64,000 nt of DNA from Coprinellus micaceus (taxonomy: Eukaryota; Basidiomycota; Agaricomycetes; Agaricales; Psathyrellaceae): positions 186,001 to 250,000 of the forward strand of contig OX596339.1 in assembly GCA_951394405.1 (NCBI GenBank). Reading direction: 5' to 3'. Both the position numbers and the translations under genes were made by a program. Positions 11,709-22,573 of this stretch are shown piece by piece. The first letter of the stretch is position 1, and each line of letters opens with the position of its first letter. Below the pieces are notes generated by a model that saw nothing but the letters and a program-made list of their open reading frames with translations, did not search any database and was not told where the DNA came from.

Positions 11709-13982
11709 CCTACCCCCGCTTGATTTTACCCGCTTCATCCCATCTATTTTTCTCTCTCGTTCTTTGGAGCGCAACGCCCCTGCCTGTCTTTACTGCTGTT
11801 GATACCCTCCCCCTCTCCTTGTCCCTCACCCTCGTCTGTCATTACCCCCCACCTTTCGCCTAACTCCAGCCTGTCCTTACCCGTACTGTTGCTTCCTCGT
11901 AAATATATATATCTTCAGATTAGCGCAGTACCCTCAGCCAGCTCTCAGCACTCGATTAGGTCTTCAAACGTATCTGCTGATCATCCAATTATGTGTGGAT
12001 CCCGGCACGTAGAGGACCCCTCCACGGCTGTACTGGCTCTCGTGCACCATCCAAGGATCTCAAGCAGATTGCGGATTGGGCTCTGGTCTGATTTTATGGG
12101 GTTAGCAGGACACCAAGGGCGCGCAGTGCAGGTGTCCGTTTGGCCGAATATTCAAAACCCATCTTCTAATTATTCGAATACGCCCGAGCCCCAGCGTGCG
12201 GTGGATCCTTTCGTGGTTGCGCCGGCTTCCACCCAGCACCCGATGATCTCAGGCAAATTGTGGGTGGTCCAATTTTCTGGGGGTAGCGAGACGCCGATGG
12301 CCCAGGCGCACGCTCAGGCAGGCGACTGTGTGTCCACACCGCCAAAACTCAGTATCTAATTTCATGCACCACCAGAAAACAGCGCATTGACGGCACGTAG
12401 GACCTGCAGGAACTCCTCACAGTCTTACTCGCTCCTGCACGTCGCCCAATTGCCTTGGGCAACTTGTATTGAGCGTCGTCCACTGGCGGGGGCAACTGTC
12501 ACGGCTGCATGAGGTCCTCAGATATGTAGTGAGCACCAAATGGGCTTTCAATGGTGTGCTCACAACTGAGAGGCCTCAATATCACGAAATTGATCTTCGT
12601 GTTTGGGGCCTTCGTTGTTCAACATTGCTATTGACGAGCCAGGGCAAATTTGCGAGCCTACGACCTTGTGAATCGTCGTGCTCGCAAACGCCCCTTAGAG
12701 ACTCAGGGATTACGGCTTGGCCAGCATACAAGGCCTTCACAAGGCCCCGACATTGACCGTCGTGCTTGCGGCTTGCGAGAAACTAGGGAACTGATTGACC
12801 ACAGACTCGGACGCATTGGCCTTTGAGACGGTGCCATCTGGGACTTACCAATTTTATGCTGTATTTTGCAAATTATATCACAACCCCAGCTCTTCGCAAA
12901 GCGATGGCTCGAAAACCCAGCTCTCCGCCGGCACAGCAGGCGAATTGCGTACAGGTTGGGTCGCTCAACTTGCAACTTCAGCTTTCCGCCGGCACAGCGA
13001 GCCTGCGCATCGCGTGCACTGTCACGGATGCTGGAAAGTATTCCACAACGCGCCTACGAGCGCCCTCTGTATCAGTCCCTCGCTGGGGCAAGAAACATTG
13101 GACGCCCGTGCCATAATGCGGCGAGAGGCGGGTTGGACGGGGCAGGTGTATGTCATGGACTGGATGAAAGAAGCTCAGGTAAGAAGACCCAATCGCATTC
13201 ACTCTTCGAACTCAGTTCAAAACACTAAACTCCTCCTTTCCCCAATGGTCTACATGGGTTCCATAATACCCTCCACTTCATGAAACACACGAGGCCCACG
13301 CCTAGTGCCATTTGGGGACAAGCCTCTATTTCGGGAGGGCTAATGAGTTTAGCCGCCGATCGAGGTGTGTAGATGGAAGGCCTTGACGTAGAGAATCGGA
13401 TTTGTTTGTGCCAGGAACTCGAACCCCATTTCTATCATAGCACTGCCGAGATACCTCGAACGACCCAGGCTTTGTCCAAAGCCATAAATGTGGTCGCTGT
13501 TGAGTTGGCGCCCTACTAAGCGCCCGTTGCCATATAGGAGTGGCATCCAGGTAAGAACCCCGCAGACGGGGTTTCCGAATAGAGTCGTTCGGCGTTCAGC
13601 GATGCATAACATGTGTGCACTGGCGAGCTAAGTGGAGGAAAGAGAGAGGTTGAGAAGTACCATGATATTTAAGCGCCCATCACTGGACCTCGTTCGCTTC
13701 CTTGTACCTACCCAGCTGCTGGGGCCGCTCCTCAGCCCTACCTACATTAACCGGCTCCCCAATAGCCCGTTTTGGAAGGCTCGGATCGAAAACATATGCC
13801 CTGCCGTCTCAGACCCCCCACATCTTCTGCGCCCCTCCCATCCAACCGTGCGGGCCATCCAGGGGCTGAGAGAAGCAAAAAGCGCGTTCATAATTGAAGA
13901 ATTGAAATACGGATGGTGCCTAGTATGTTGCGGTTCTGGGGTCCTCACTCCCAACGCCTGGCCGAGCCTGCCGATGGTGCCG
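11709..13982. other. Right arm of the element, no clear gene
   Basis: 2.3 kb between the kinase stop and the right TIR. Several open frames of 60-160 codons exist, but none shows a domain or closes with plausible introns, apart from the weak candidate at 13349-13612. A GCCGGCACAGC motif occurs twice near 12930-12990. Confidence 0.4.
13349..13612 (-). CDS. Hypothetical small open frame in the element
   Basis: An open frame of 87 codons with protein-like composition (HIYGFGQSLGRSRYLGSAMI ..). An upstream in-frame stretch could encode a hydrophobic leader, but a stop codon separates the two, so an intron or decay would have to be assumed. I do not recognise the family and it may not be a gene. 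Confidence 0.25.
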   Translation of the reverse strand: MLCIAERRTTLFGNPVCGVLTWMPLLYGNGRLVGRQLNSDHIYGFGQSLGRSRYLGSAMIEMGFEFLAQTNPILYVKAFHLHTSIGG

Positions 13983-14011
13983 AACGTAGCGTGACACTCC
14001 GGTACACCATA
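13983..14011 (-). repeat. Right terminal inverted repeat of the 10.6-kb element
   Basis: 29 bp, the exact reverse complement of 3427-3455. The target duplication GTATCT follows at 14012-14017. Confidence 0.9.
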
Positions 14012-14392
14012 GTATCTTGATGGTCTGGACGTGTGTCGACGTGCATCTCAGCCTTATCGACGGTTTGACGCTCCCGGAGAATCTCAGCACCGACCAGGTT
14101 GCCATCAGCGCTCATCTCCACGTGCCGGAGTCCTCGGGTTTCCCCTTTCTATCAGGAGAGAGAGATGACAGCGAGCATAGGGGACTACAAAGATCTAAAG
14201 GGACATTGAAGATTTGACGGCCCCCCATGCATAGTTGATTTCCTTGACACCGGAGATCCACATCAACGGACGCATTCTAGTTATATCGCTCGGGGAAGCT
14301 AGAGTCCAGAAGCCGTGAACGTATAAAGGAGGCACTATTGAATGGTATAATGTGTGCCTCGTACTTGGGCCATCTTGATCTCCCGGCGGTCG

Positions 14393-16053
14393 ATGGACAT
14401 CGAAACCACCGAATTGGCGATTCCCCAACACGAATCGGCGCACGTATGGAATATGTTAATCCGTGTGTGCTTTCTCTGTCTTGCCTTTACCCCACCGATT
14501 GACTCTACGTACATATAGTGGCCAGAGACACGGCGTTGGTAAGTACGCATTTCCTGATAGCGCCGCCGATCTCCCAACCTCCTGGATAGCTTTACTATTA
14601 CGCGACCACGTTCGACGAGGAGGTCGAGAAAATCTGGCCCCAACCCAAATTCAGGCTTGGAAAGGTGTTGTTTCTTACAACGAGATACACCTCAATGATA
14701 GGTGTCGCTGTAACCATTTATCGTGAGTCTCTCTGTCCTTCTGCATACCATCCCATTCTTATAAGCTGGCAGGGAGCGTACCAAGTTACGCAAACATCGG
14801 TGCCAAGGTGCGGAGCGTCGGATAGGGATAACATTCGCCCTGGATTGACCGAGCGTCTCGCGAAAGGGATGCACCCTGTTGTCGCGGGTCGACGATGGTG
14901 CGTGATTGGAGCCCATACCTCATGTTCCCCTCAAGAGTCACTCCTGAGACCTGTATGCTTTAGTCACTAGGCCTATCTCGGGAACATGCGCTGAAGGTGA
15001 CTTGACTCGAGCTTCGCCGTTCGCACCACCAATTTATGCTCTTCACCCCGAATACTAGCCATGCTATGGTTGTGCTTGTACGCACTACTACAGGGAAAGA
15101 AGAAGTCTTTCTACCTCTTGATGGCGACATTTATGGTGAGCACCTTAATCTCCTACCTAAGCTACTTCTGTTCGACCGACCCTACTGCCACTCCCAGGGG
15201 TTAACCATACCCACCCAAATCCTAGTGTGGGTCGATAGTGCAAGGAGGCTCAGTATGTGGATCCTCCCTGCCGAAGCTTGGATCACTCACCCCGTACAGG
15301 CGTGCCTCCAGATCCACTTGGAATGTACCTGGGGTACCGGTGTAGCTGGGACGTGTCCCAGACCAATCCAAAGCTTGGACTCGCGTCCGCGTACCTCACA
15401 CTTGCACGGGCTATTTGTACGTCCCATTTCACCGACAAGTCGCACTCAGAGCTACGGGATCCCGGGGAAACGCTTGCTGAGATACCCTTAGTCGGGTTCA
15501 TTGTAGGGGCGGTCACCCTAGCAAGGCGCTTTCGGAAACACAACAACTTGATCACCGTCATCATACGCGAGGGCGGGATATACTACTTTACCACATGTGG
15601 CACGTCCCTGTCCACATGGTCTCGTGAACCCTGTATTAACTTTTGAATCCAGTCCTACTACTTTTCAACGCGCTACTGGCCTCCCCCAATTTTCCGGTAA
15701 GCTCTCCGGCCACTCTCGTGCCCACTGTCCCTAATGAGTAACCCTATAATAGGTAAAGGACAAATACAAGGTCGTCTCAATGTACGTATATCCTCCAACT
15801 TCGAACTAAGGATCTAGACTAGACAACCCATAGACTCGCATGGCTATTCATGCTCATCTTCGCGGATCGCCTGTTGCTGAAGTTACAATGTGTTCCGAGT
15901 ACGGAGACGCGAGGAACCGTCTCCGAATTGATCTTCGCCTCAAATAAACCTGGAGGGGCAGAGGCAGAGCTGGCCATACCGTGGTCTGGGACAAATAGTG
16001 AAGGCCACGAGAGCATACAGTTGCACGCAATTGTCACAGCCTCAGAGGGATGA
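14393..16053 (+). CDS. DUF6533-type membrane protein, middle unresolved
   Basis: The DUF6533 signature is clear in exon 14590-14722 (YYYATTFDEEVEKIWPQP, then GKVLFLTTRYTSMIG). Likely exons: 14393-14462, 14519-14538 (a 20-nt microexon), 14590-14722, 15059-15135 (LCLYALLQGKKKSF, matching the family RVYALYNRSK region), 15254-15596 (VGFIVGAVTLARRF, then TVIIREGGIYYF), 15653-15696, 15753-15781 and 15834-16053. These join in frame to 311 residues. However, the cysteine-containing transmembrane segment normally found after the first hydrophobic block is not seen in 14723-15058, so an exon may be missed or decayed. Several hydrophobic segments indicate an integral membrane protein; the family's function is unknown. 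The gene starts about 380 bp beyond the transposon's right end. Confidence 0.6.
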
Positions 16054-16875
16054 AGAGCGGCGAGGGAGCATGAGGGTCGCTGTCCTTCGGCTGCGGTATG
16101 ATCTAAGCGTCGAAATACCTCTGCTTGCGTAGCCACAGTACTTCTGTACCTGAGTCGAGTAATAGACGAAAGGCGTCATGTCGCCTTACCCTTACCCCTC
16201 CTCTCTGTCCCTCATTCGCCCCGTCAGACGTCCATCCGGGTATGCGTGAGGGAATTTGCTTATCTCCCGCACCCAGCGGCTTCTCGATCGCTGATGTCCT
16301 GGACCGCGCCTCAAGCTTAGCGCCCATGACGTCAATTAATCTCCTGGTCGAGCGGAAGCGCTCACCTTATTGCAAACGGAAACTTAAATGCAGGTAAGTG
16401 AATCTATTATTAGAGGCAGCTCAATTCAATAAGCTGTGGGCCTGCGTCCGTCGCATTGCGGTGAATTGCATTGTACCCGCCGCCCACTATACCATACGTA
16501 GGTCAAGGGAACTCGGCTGGCGTTGACATGGAATGAGAATGGCTGTGTATGGAGCTGAAACCACGGAAAGGGACATTTATTACCTGGCGGTCGCAGCAGA
16601 AGCCACAGGAGAACAAGTCTATTTCTGTCTTCCGTCCAGACACCAAGTCGTCTTCCTTGGACCTTCGACTCATATCTTCGGGTGGCGCCCAGGCATCCTT
16701 GAGCTGTGCATTTTCCCCTGAGTCCCTCGCACCTCCGCCTACAGCCGAAGGGGAGGGGGTCCGAGTCATTCACACTCGGTTAAATAGACACTCTGAGCCT
16801 CAGTAGCTACGTATCACATACCCTCCCCACCCGAAGAGTTTTCTAGACTATCCAGCTCCAGTCTCAGAAGAGAAT
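16054..16875. other. Intergenic, nothing recognised
   Basis: Overlapping short open frames on both strands show no domain or splice pattern. The last part must hold the promoter of the secreted protein at 16876. Confidence 0.35.
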
Positions 16876-17520
16876 ATGAAACTCCTAGGTGCCCTCGCTG
16901 TCTTGACTTGCTCACTTTCGACTCTCGTATCTGCTCTCGTCCCTCCAGGCGCATCAACGCCTCTCTTCTATCTGGTCGCTACAGCTCCTGACTCGACTGG
17001 AGTGAACTTTCTCGTATGTACCATCTGTCTTTCAACGTCACTTTACTGACACGCAGTAGCCCATCCGGCTTAGCGGAGGGGCGCCAGACCCATATTCCAT
17101 CCTAAATACCAACCAACCTCCAGCAAAGTTCTATTTCAGTCAAGGCCAGCTCCTGGCCCTCGACCCGAATCCCCAGTTCCACAACCGCGGGTTCATCAAC
17201 ACCAAACTCGCTGCGGGGACATGCTCGACGTACGGGGAGTTCGGCGCCATCGGAGGGACGAACTCCAACAAGTGCGCCAGTTACGCGACCTTTGGCCTGA
17301 GTTCGAACCAAGAGAGCTCCCAGTTGGGTGCAAAGTTGGTGTTTAACTGGACCGGTGGATTTTATGTCTGTGGGGCGACGAAGACCGTGAGTTGTCTATC
17401 CAGCGGCCATTGACCTGCGAGACTAATGACCGCGCTCAGGTTTTCTACAAGGTCAACGCCGCTGATGGACCTGGGGGTTGCGCTCCGATCGACCTTTATA
17501 CCGTCCCCGTCATTCCGTGA
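16876..17520 (+). CDS. Small secreted protein, unknown function
   Basis: Three exons (16876-17013, 17060-17386, 17440-17520) join to 181 residues. A signal peptide is evident (MKLLGALAVLTCSLSTLVSA). The mature part has an IRLSGG start, AKFYFSQGQLLALDP, CSTYGEFGAIGGTNSNKCA, QLGAKLVFNWTGGFYVCG and a terminal GCAPIDLYTVPV. I associate this pattern with a widespread but unnamed family of secreted basidiomycete proteins. Four cysteines could form two disulphides. At the second exon two adjacent AG acceptors exist; only the downstream one avoids a stop codon. Confidence 0.8.
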
Positions 17521-17924
17521 GCGCTGGCTCTCGTAGCAGGACCCTTCTAAACAGAGAGGCTACTTCAGAGTGGTCCCTTTGACACCTGTCGGACTTCTTC
17601 TATGTATCTTGGTTATGTGTTTAGATCTCAGGACCCTTGTCGTCAATTCTGTATAGCATTCTGTGTCGTCCGTCGAGAGCAGATTCGAAGTTCCACACTG
17701 CCAACTTCTGAGAGTAACGAAAGACAAGACTAGGTGTTGGGGAAAATAGATCGTCTTCCATGCAGTATAGGGATACATTCGATTTGAAGGGTATGCAAAT
17801 GAAAGGAGATTAACTAACGAAAGTGGATATATGTAAGAGAACCAAGAGTCAATACTTTCGCCCGATGAAAACGGGGAAAGTGCGAAGTAAAATAGCTACA
17901 GTAGATCAATCAAGTACAATTTGG
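17521..17924. other. Convergent 3' spacer
   Basis: Region between the stop codons of the secreted protein (+) and membrane-span copy 1 (-). It should contain both 3' UTRs. No other feature seen. Confidence 0.4.
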
Positions 17925-19202
17925 TTACTTAAATTCAATGGGACGGTCCGAGTAGGTGTTCAACTCTATCCCTACCTCGATACCCCCCCTCGGTACCTTC
18001 ACCTGTCTCGCTGTGGACGAGGTCTCCGAGAAGGTCTCATGGCCCTTCCCTCCACCAGGCCGTGATCGAGTAGAGAGCACTACGTTAACGCTCGCCGATG
18101 TTTCATGTGCCGTACTCGTGTCAGAGTGCCTCTTCTCGGCAACAACGACCATGATGAACGTGCAGCACAGTCCCTGTTACTCGAATCAGCCGGAGTCCTC
18201 GGCGATGGTCGGTTCGGAAACGAGACTCACGTAAAGATTGGTGACCGGAAGGACGATAACCATCCAAACCGGGCTGTCAAGCCAGTACAGCACAACGTAC
18301 ACCAGCTGGCCGACGAACAGGACGAGGGCACTCTCGATGAGCATGGAGGCAACCCATGACAAATCCAGGCGCCCAGACGAGAGGAGGAGACCCTTCGTCG
18401 ACCTATGAATCGCCCAAATCTTATAGATCATCAAGGCGGAGACCATGGTGTTGACGATGAGGGAGAGGATAACCCAGCTCGAGCCTGCATAGACCCACCA
18501 GGAGAGGCTCTTGTCGTCTCCCGGGTGCATTGCATAGGACAAGCTTACCGCGAGACCGGACACTGAGTGAAGGAAGAGGGAGGGAAGTACATGAATATGT
18601 GGTACGCGGTGCGTACGAAGAGAAAGACGTACCAGCGGACCCTACCGCGATGAGGAAAGGTGCGGCGGCGACCCAAAAGTTCTTATTCCAGACCACCCAG
18701 CATCGGTAGATCTACAGGGGGAAAGCGGGTCGGAATCGTATAGGGCTCTGAAGGGAAACGCGACGCCGCAGAGGTGAGGGACTCACAAGAACAAGTTGGG
18801 CGACCAAATCCAAGGCGACCATGGTGACAGACGTCGTTGAGTTCACCGCATTGATCCAGCGATCCGTACTGGTCGTTTTCCCTCGGCGCTAGGAAAGCAT
18901 AAACCCCTTTGTTCGACGGATATGTAGGTAATCACTTACAAGGTTCTGGAACTCTTGGATCGCGTCGAGGATGACCGTGACCCCGGTCACGACATACAAG
19001 AACCCAATCGCCCAATCCAAAGCTGTAAGCCCGCTAGACTTTCGGTTCTTCACGAGCTTGACGTAGAGACCGAAGACAACGGTATATAGACCTATGTGTG
19101 GGTAAGACTCTAGCGCGAACGGAGGAAGACAGTTGCTTTACCGAAGGAAAAAAACGACAGCATCGTGCCGACGAAGATGCAATCCTCTTCGGAGAGAGCC
19201 AT
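17925..19202 (-). CDS. Multi-span membrane protein, paralogue 1
   Basis: Six exons (19202-19142, 19091-18940, 18888-18787, 18711-18633, 18562-18231, 18173-17925) join to 324 residues. About seven hydrophobic segments occur: FVGTMLSFFSFGLYTVVFGL, WAIGFLYVVTGVTVIL, TMVALDLVAQLVLIYRCWVV, FWVAAAPFLIAVGSA, SSWVILSLIVNTMVSALMIY, SALVLFVGQLVYVVLYWL and MVIVLPVTNLYGLCCTFIMV. A polar Ser/Thr-rich tail of ~70 residues ends the protein. This layout resembles the expanded seven-span proteins of Agaricomycetes, whose function is unknown. Three other copies in the window have identical intron positions. No frame damage is seen. Confidence 0.88.
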
Positions 19203-19330
19203 CGTGCGATGAGCTACGACTAGCAGTCAGCGAGCAGGAAGGCCTCAAGCGGTCACTGCACACACAGTGAGCGGCAGAGGGAACGCAGAAAAGAACTGGC
19301 GATGGGTCTCCATATTGCGTTTATATGTTC
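19203..19330 (-). promoter_or_regulatory. Promoter and conserved leader of paralogue 1
   Basis: A TATAAACGC box lies near 19313-19325. The leader shares a GCTCACTGTGTGTGCAG-like block and a GAGCTCATCGC-like block before the ATG with the leaders of copies 2 and 3. Confidence 0.5.
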
Positions 19331-20380
19331 CTCTATCGCATCCATCCCCAATGCCGCCTTACGAGCTTCGGGGCCATTGATCGGAGGCAGATGCTTGCAG
19401 ATTCTCGCCAGGAACTACCTGGAACTACCATAAAGGTTTCCGCTACAAATTGGGTCCCGGTTGCTGGAGCGTGCTAGTCGGGGATTGTCGGCCCTATACA
19501 GAATATTCGGAGATATCTAATCCACGACTGGAGATTGTGGCAAGGGTGTGGAAGGTGGTGGGAGAGGTTGGGAGCAGATCGGCGAGCGACAGGGCGATCG
19601 GTTGATAGCCACGTGGGGTGAGAGAGCGATAGGGAGTGGTCATGGTGCATTCGGTGCACACGAGCGTTGCAACTAGCATGACCGTTTTCATTTCGATCCC
19701 ACAGTCGTGATAGGACCCTGTGCGATTTTCAAAGTGCCTGAGCATTGAATGGAAGCGATAGGGTATGCAGGCAAGTCGATACCCGTACAAGGACCCTGTA
19801 AATGGACGGCGGGTCTCCATACTCGGAAAGTTGAGTGCGTCCAGCAGCGTCTAACGTTCCCTCGGCCTAAACACATGGAAAGCGGTGGTTTGCTGCGGTC
19901 CCGATCGTCAAATAATTTAAAAACCGGTGGATATACGGCGATAATAGTGGCGGTCGCGACAGTCCCAGGGGATTTCAAGACAATCGTTTCGCTCGGGCGC
20001 CTTGTGACTCTTGAACTGCTCAGGGTTCAGATTGATGAGAGGCACATACCAGAGACCCTTGAATCGTTTAAATGAGCCAGCTTATACTGTGCTTAACGAG
20101 GAATCAACCCCGGGATTTAGATGAGCCTTGCCAGTCCGTTTCGGGAAATTATCGGCTTTAAGTGAACACCGGTGCCGAACCCATCCAGAGCGCCTAAGTG
20201 ATCTTCGGCATGAGCACAGCGTTCGTCAACGGCGTTCGTCAAGCTCTTGGGGAGCCCTGAATATAAGCACTCGCGATCGTCCGATCTGGTCGAATTCGCC
20301 ACAGCGCCCCCAAGTGAGAAAGCCGCCGTCGTAGCCCGAGCTTGGAGAGAGCATCAAAAGTTTTCGGGGGTCACCTTCTA

Positions 20381-20919
20381 GGGCTCCGACCGTACAATAT
20401 AGGATACCGTGTATATATGGTATATACCGTATCCCTATACGTATACGTATACCCCTGCTCCGAAAATCTGGGTTAGAGGGTAAATATACGGTATACAGTT
20501 GTGTATATGGCTGGGTTCAGGAAGCAGAGAGAGATCACATCAACACTATTGTGGGGACCGCCGCACACCTCTACGGCGACTGAAACATCGACTCCGAGCC
20601 CCTGCGGTTCTCTACTTCAGCACTTGCTATCCCCGCACCTTCCCAAGTGCCATCTGCACTGAGTTCTGAACCTTGGTGGGATACTCTTAATAGCCATTTC
20701 CCTGTGGTTCCCGGTGCTCTAAGTCGAGGGATAGGGTGGCCCAGCTTTCTGAGATTTTCAATTGGTCGGATCTTTGAAATTTCCTGCTCGGAGGGCACAA
20801 TGTGGGGAAATGTATACGACTTACTGTATATCCCTATATATACGGTAATTACCCTATACTAACCGTAACCGTACAGTATACACCCCAGGGCGTATACGTA
20901 TACTGTACGGTTGGAGCCC
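20381..20919. mobile_element. 539-bp MITE with TA target duplication
   Basis: The termini are inverted repeats (GGGCTCCGACCGTACAATATA on the left; the right end reads GGGCTCCAACCGTACAGTATA on the other strand; 19 of 21 positions match). TA flanks both ends (20379-20380 and 20920-20921). The interior is AT-rich near both ends, with many GTATAC/TATACGTATA palindromes. No open frame is present. TA duplication and small size suggest a Tc1/mariner-type non-autonomous element. Confidence 0.8.
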
Positions 20920-21075
20920 TATCACCTTCGCAGCTCGAATGCCTTCCGAAATCACGTTCCTGTCAAGTTATTTCCAGGTTACCCTATTGCCTCCCGGCGG
21001 TTACCTGAATTTACCAGGGTATTCACCGACGTGCAGGGCCCCGGACGCCTCGCACGTGGGTTCGGACCCAGGGCC

Positions 21076-21836
21076 TTAATTTCGTCGGTATTGGCGTACG
21101 CTCGTAGGCGCGAGAGCGTTCGTTATCCAGAGTTTTCGCAAGAAAAATGCAAGTACACGAGCTTCTGCCGTCTCAAAATTCGAACACAGATCCCCAAGCC
21201 AGGCCGAAGATTCGACGCGTCCGGCCATGTCGTTTAGCGGATGCGACACGAATTGGCGACACATTCCAATGTTCAAGGTCCCGTCGTATCTAGATTTATC
21301 AGTGGCATTGTTTTGCGGATTACACTGTTGAACGAGATACTCCCCCATACAGAAGGCGACAGTAAAGGACACGGGCATTTTGTCCAGGGTTGTCTGTGAG
21401 GGAGCGAACAGGAGTCGTGTCGAGTACCGAGCGAGGGCAAGGTACGTAAAACGCAAAGTGCACCTTCCGGGAGGTAGCGACGCCGTAGAGCTCAGAGGGG
21501 AGGCTACTATGCGCTATGTTCATAGAGGAGACCTGGGTCCGTGACCCAGCGTAAGAACACCACCTCGTCGGGCCGTCCAGCTCGCTGTACGTGACGGTCT
21601 CGTTATTCCAGACGACTTGCCCTCGCTGACGCGTATCTAGGGACAGGTGGGAGGGAATTAAGCTGGAGGACAAGTAGGGGAGGATCGGTGGTGGTGGTAA
21701 GGAGCCAAGAAGTCGTTAGTCCCGTCACACGAGGCGCCGAGCCTATGATATGATTGTGTATGTTTGGGTTAGAGGGTGCTCGGAGCCCTTGACCTCTCAG
21801 CGGCCTAGTTTTAAAAGAGTTGATAACGCTTTTCAA
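21076..21836 (-). pseudogene. Possible decayed coding stretch
   Basis: Two overlapping minus-strand frames (21320-21673 with VVWNNETVTYSELDG..CSYAG; 21076-21456 with CMGEYLVQQCNPQNNATDKS) look protein-like but lie in different frames, and I find no clean intron joining them. Family not recognised; it could be a relic or chance. Confidence 0.25.
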
Positions 21837-22424
21837 GAGAGAATAATCGTCTAATGAATTGACTTAGGCACCGAGCCAAATGTGGACGCTTCCCAAGGAC
21901 GCTGAGCCAAATTAAACACTGGCCTGAGGCTTCATGTAGCTGGGACCTCCGAGTCACAGTCCGTAACGCAGTTTAGTCTACTTCGTCAATTCAGTCCTCC
22001 CTGGATTGATATCGTCCCTCTCCCGAAGCCGGAATAGCCACAATTCGCGCTCAGCCTACAAATAAGCGCCCATACTTACCTCCGGCATACAAACGCATGG
22101 CCGGTCGCGCTTCGACCACACGATCCCCTTGCCCCCGCTCATCTGCTTCCCCATGCTTCGCCCATGCCACAATGCCAAAAGCAGCAGTATCCATTACCTC
22201 GTGGAAGCCTGTGGAACCCTACCGACCAGGTCTCCAGGACTGACAGTGCCCGACGGGCATAGGATTGGGATGGCGCGTTGTGGAGCACACTCGTGGGCGC
22301 TAAAAATAGCGCCGCATCAGGCCTCTCTGGGTTCCCGATGAATGATATCTGCAGAGGATCGTTTGCCTCCGATCAGTGTCCCTGTTCTGCGCAAGGAAAC
22401 CTGGGAGTGGGTGCGATAGAACCC

Positions 22425-22573
22425 AAGTATATATAAATTTGTACGCACCCTGGATATGCACCCGTCGCGATCCCTCTTTCCCTCGATCCCATTCCCTGCT
22501 GCTCACTGCGCGTGCAGCGACCCACTGTTCGTGGCGTCCCGTTCATCGACTGCTTGAACGAGCTCATCGCGCG
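22425..22573 (+). promoter_or_regulatory. Promoter and conserved leader of paralogue 2
   Basis: A TATATATAAA box lies at about 22428-22437. It is followed by the conserved leader block GCTGCTCACTGCGCGTGCAG at about 22498 and GAGCTCATCGCGCG just before the start codon. Confidence 0.55.

Larger units (their letters stand above)
3427..14011. mobile_element. 10.6-kb TIR transposon with TET/JBP, integrase core and alpha-kinase
   Basis: The ends are perfect 29-bp inverted repeats (3427-3455 and 13983-14011; outer end TATGGTGTACCGG) that point inward. The six bases GTATCT lie directly outside both ends (3421-3426 and 14012-14017) and form a clean target-site duplication. Just inside the TIRs the two ends share weaker similarity (AGGCTCG and AGGACC motifs). 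The element holds three intron-containing genes: TET/JBP dioxygenase (-), integrase-core protein (-) and alpha-kinase (+). No KDZ (Kyakuja/Dileera/Zisupton) transposase is visible, although fungal TET/JBP genes are known to associate with KDZ elements. The integrase-core protein is therefore the likely mobility enzyme (inference). Identical TIRs and a perfect duplication suggest a recent insertion. Confidence 0.85.

Noticed and set aside
3427..14011. KDZ transposon identity for the 10.6-kb element
   Set aside because: TET/JBP genes often travel with KDZ elements, but no KDZ transposase motif is found between the TIRs, and the DDE protein present belongs to the integrase-core type.
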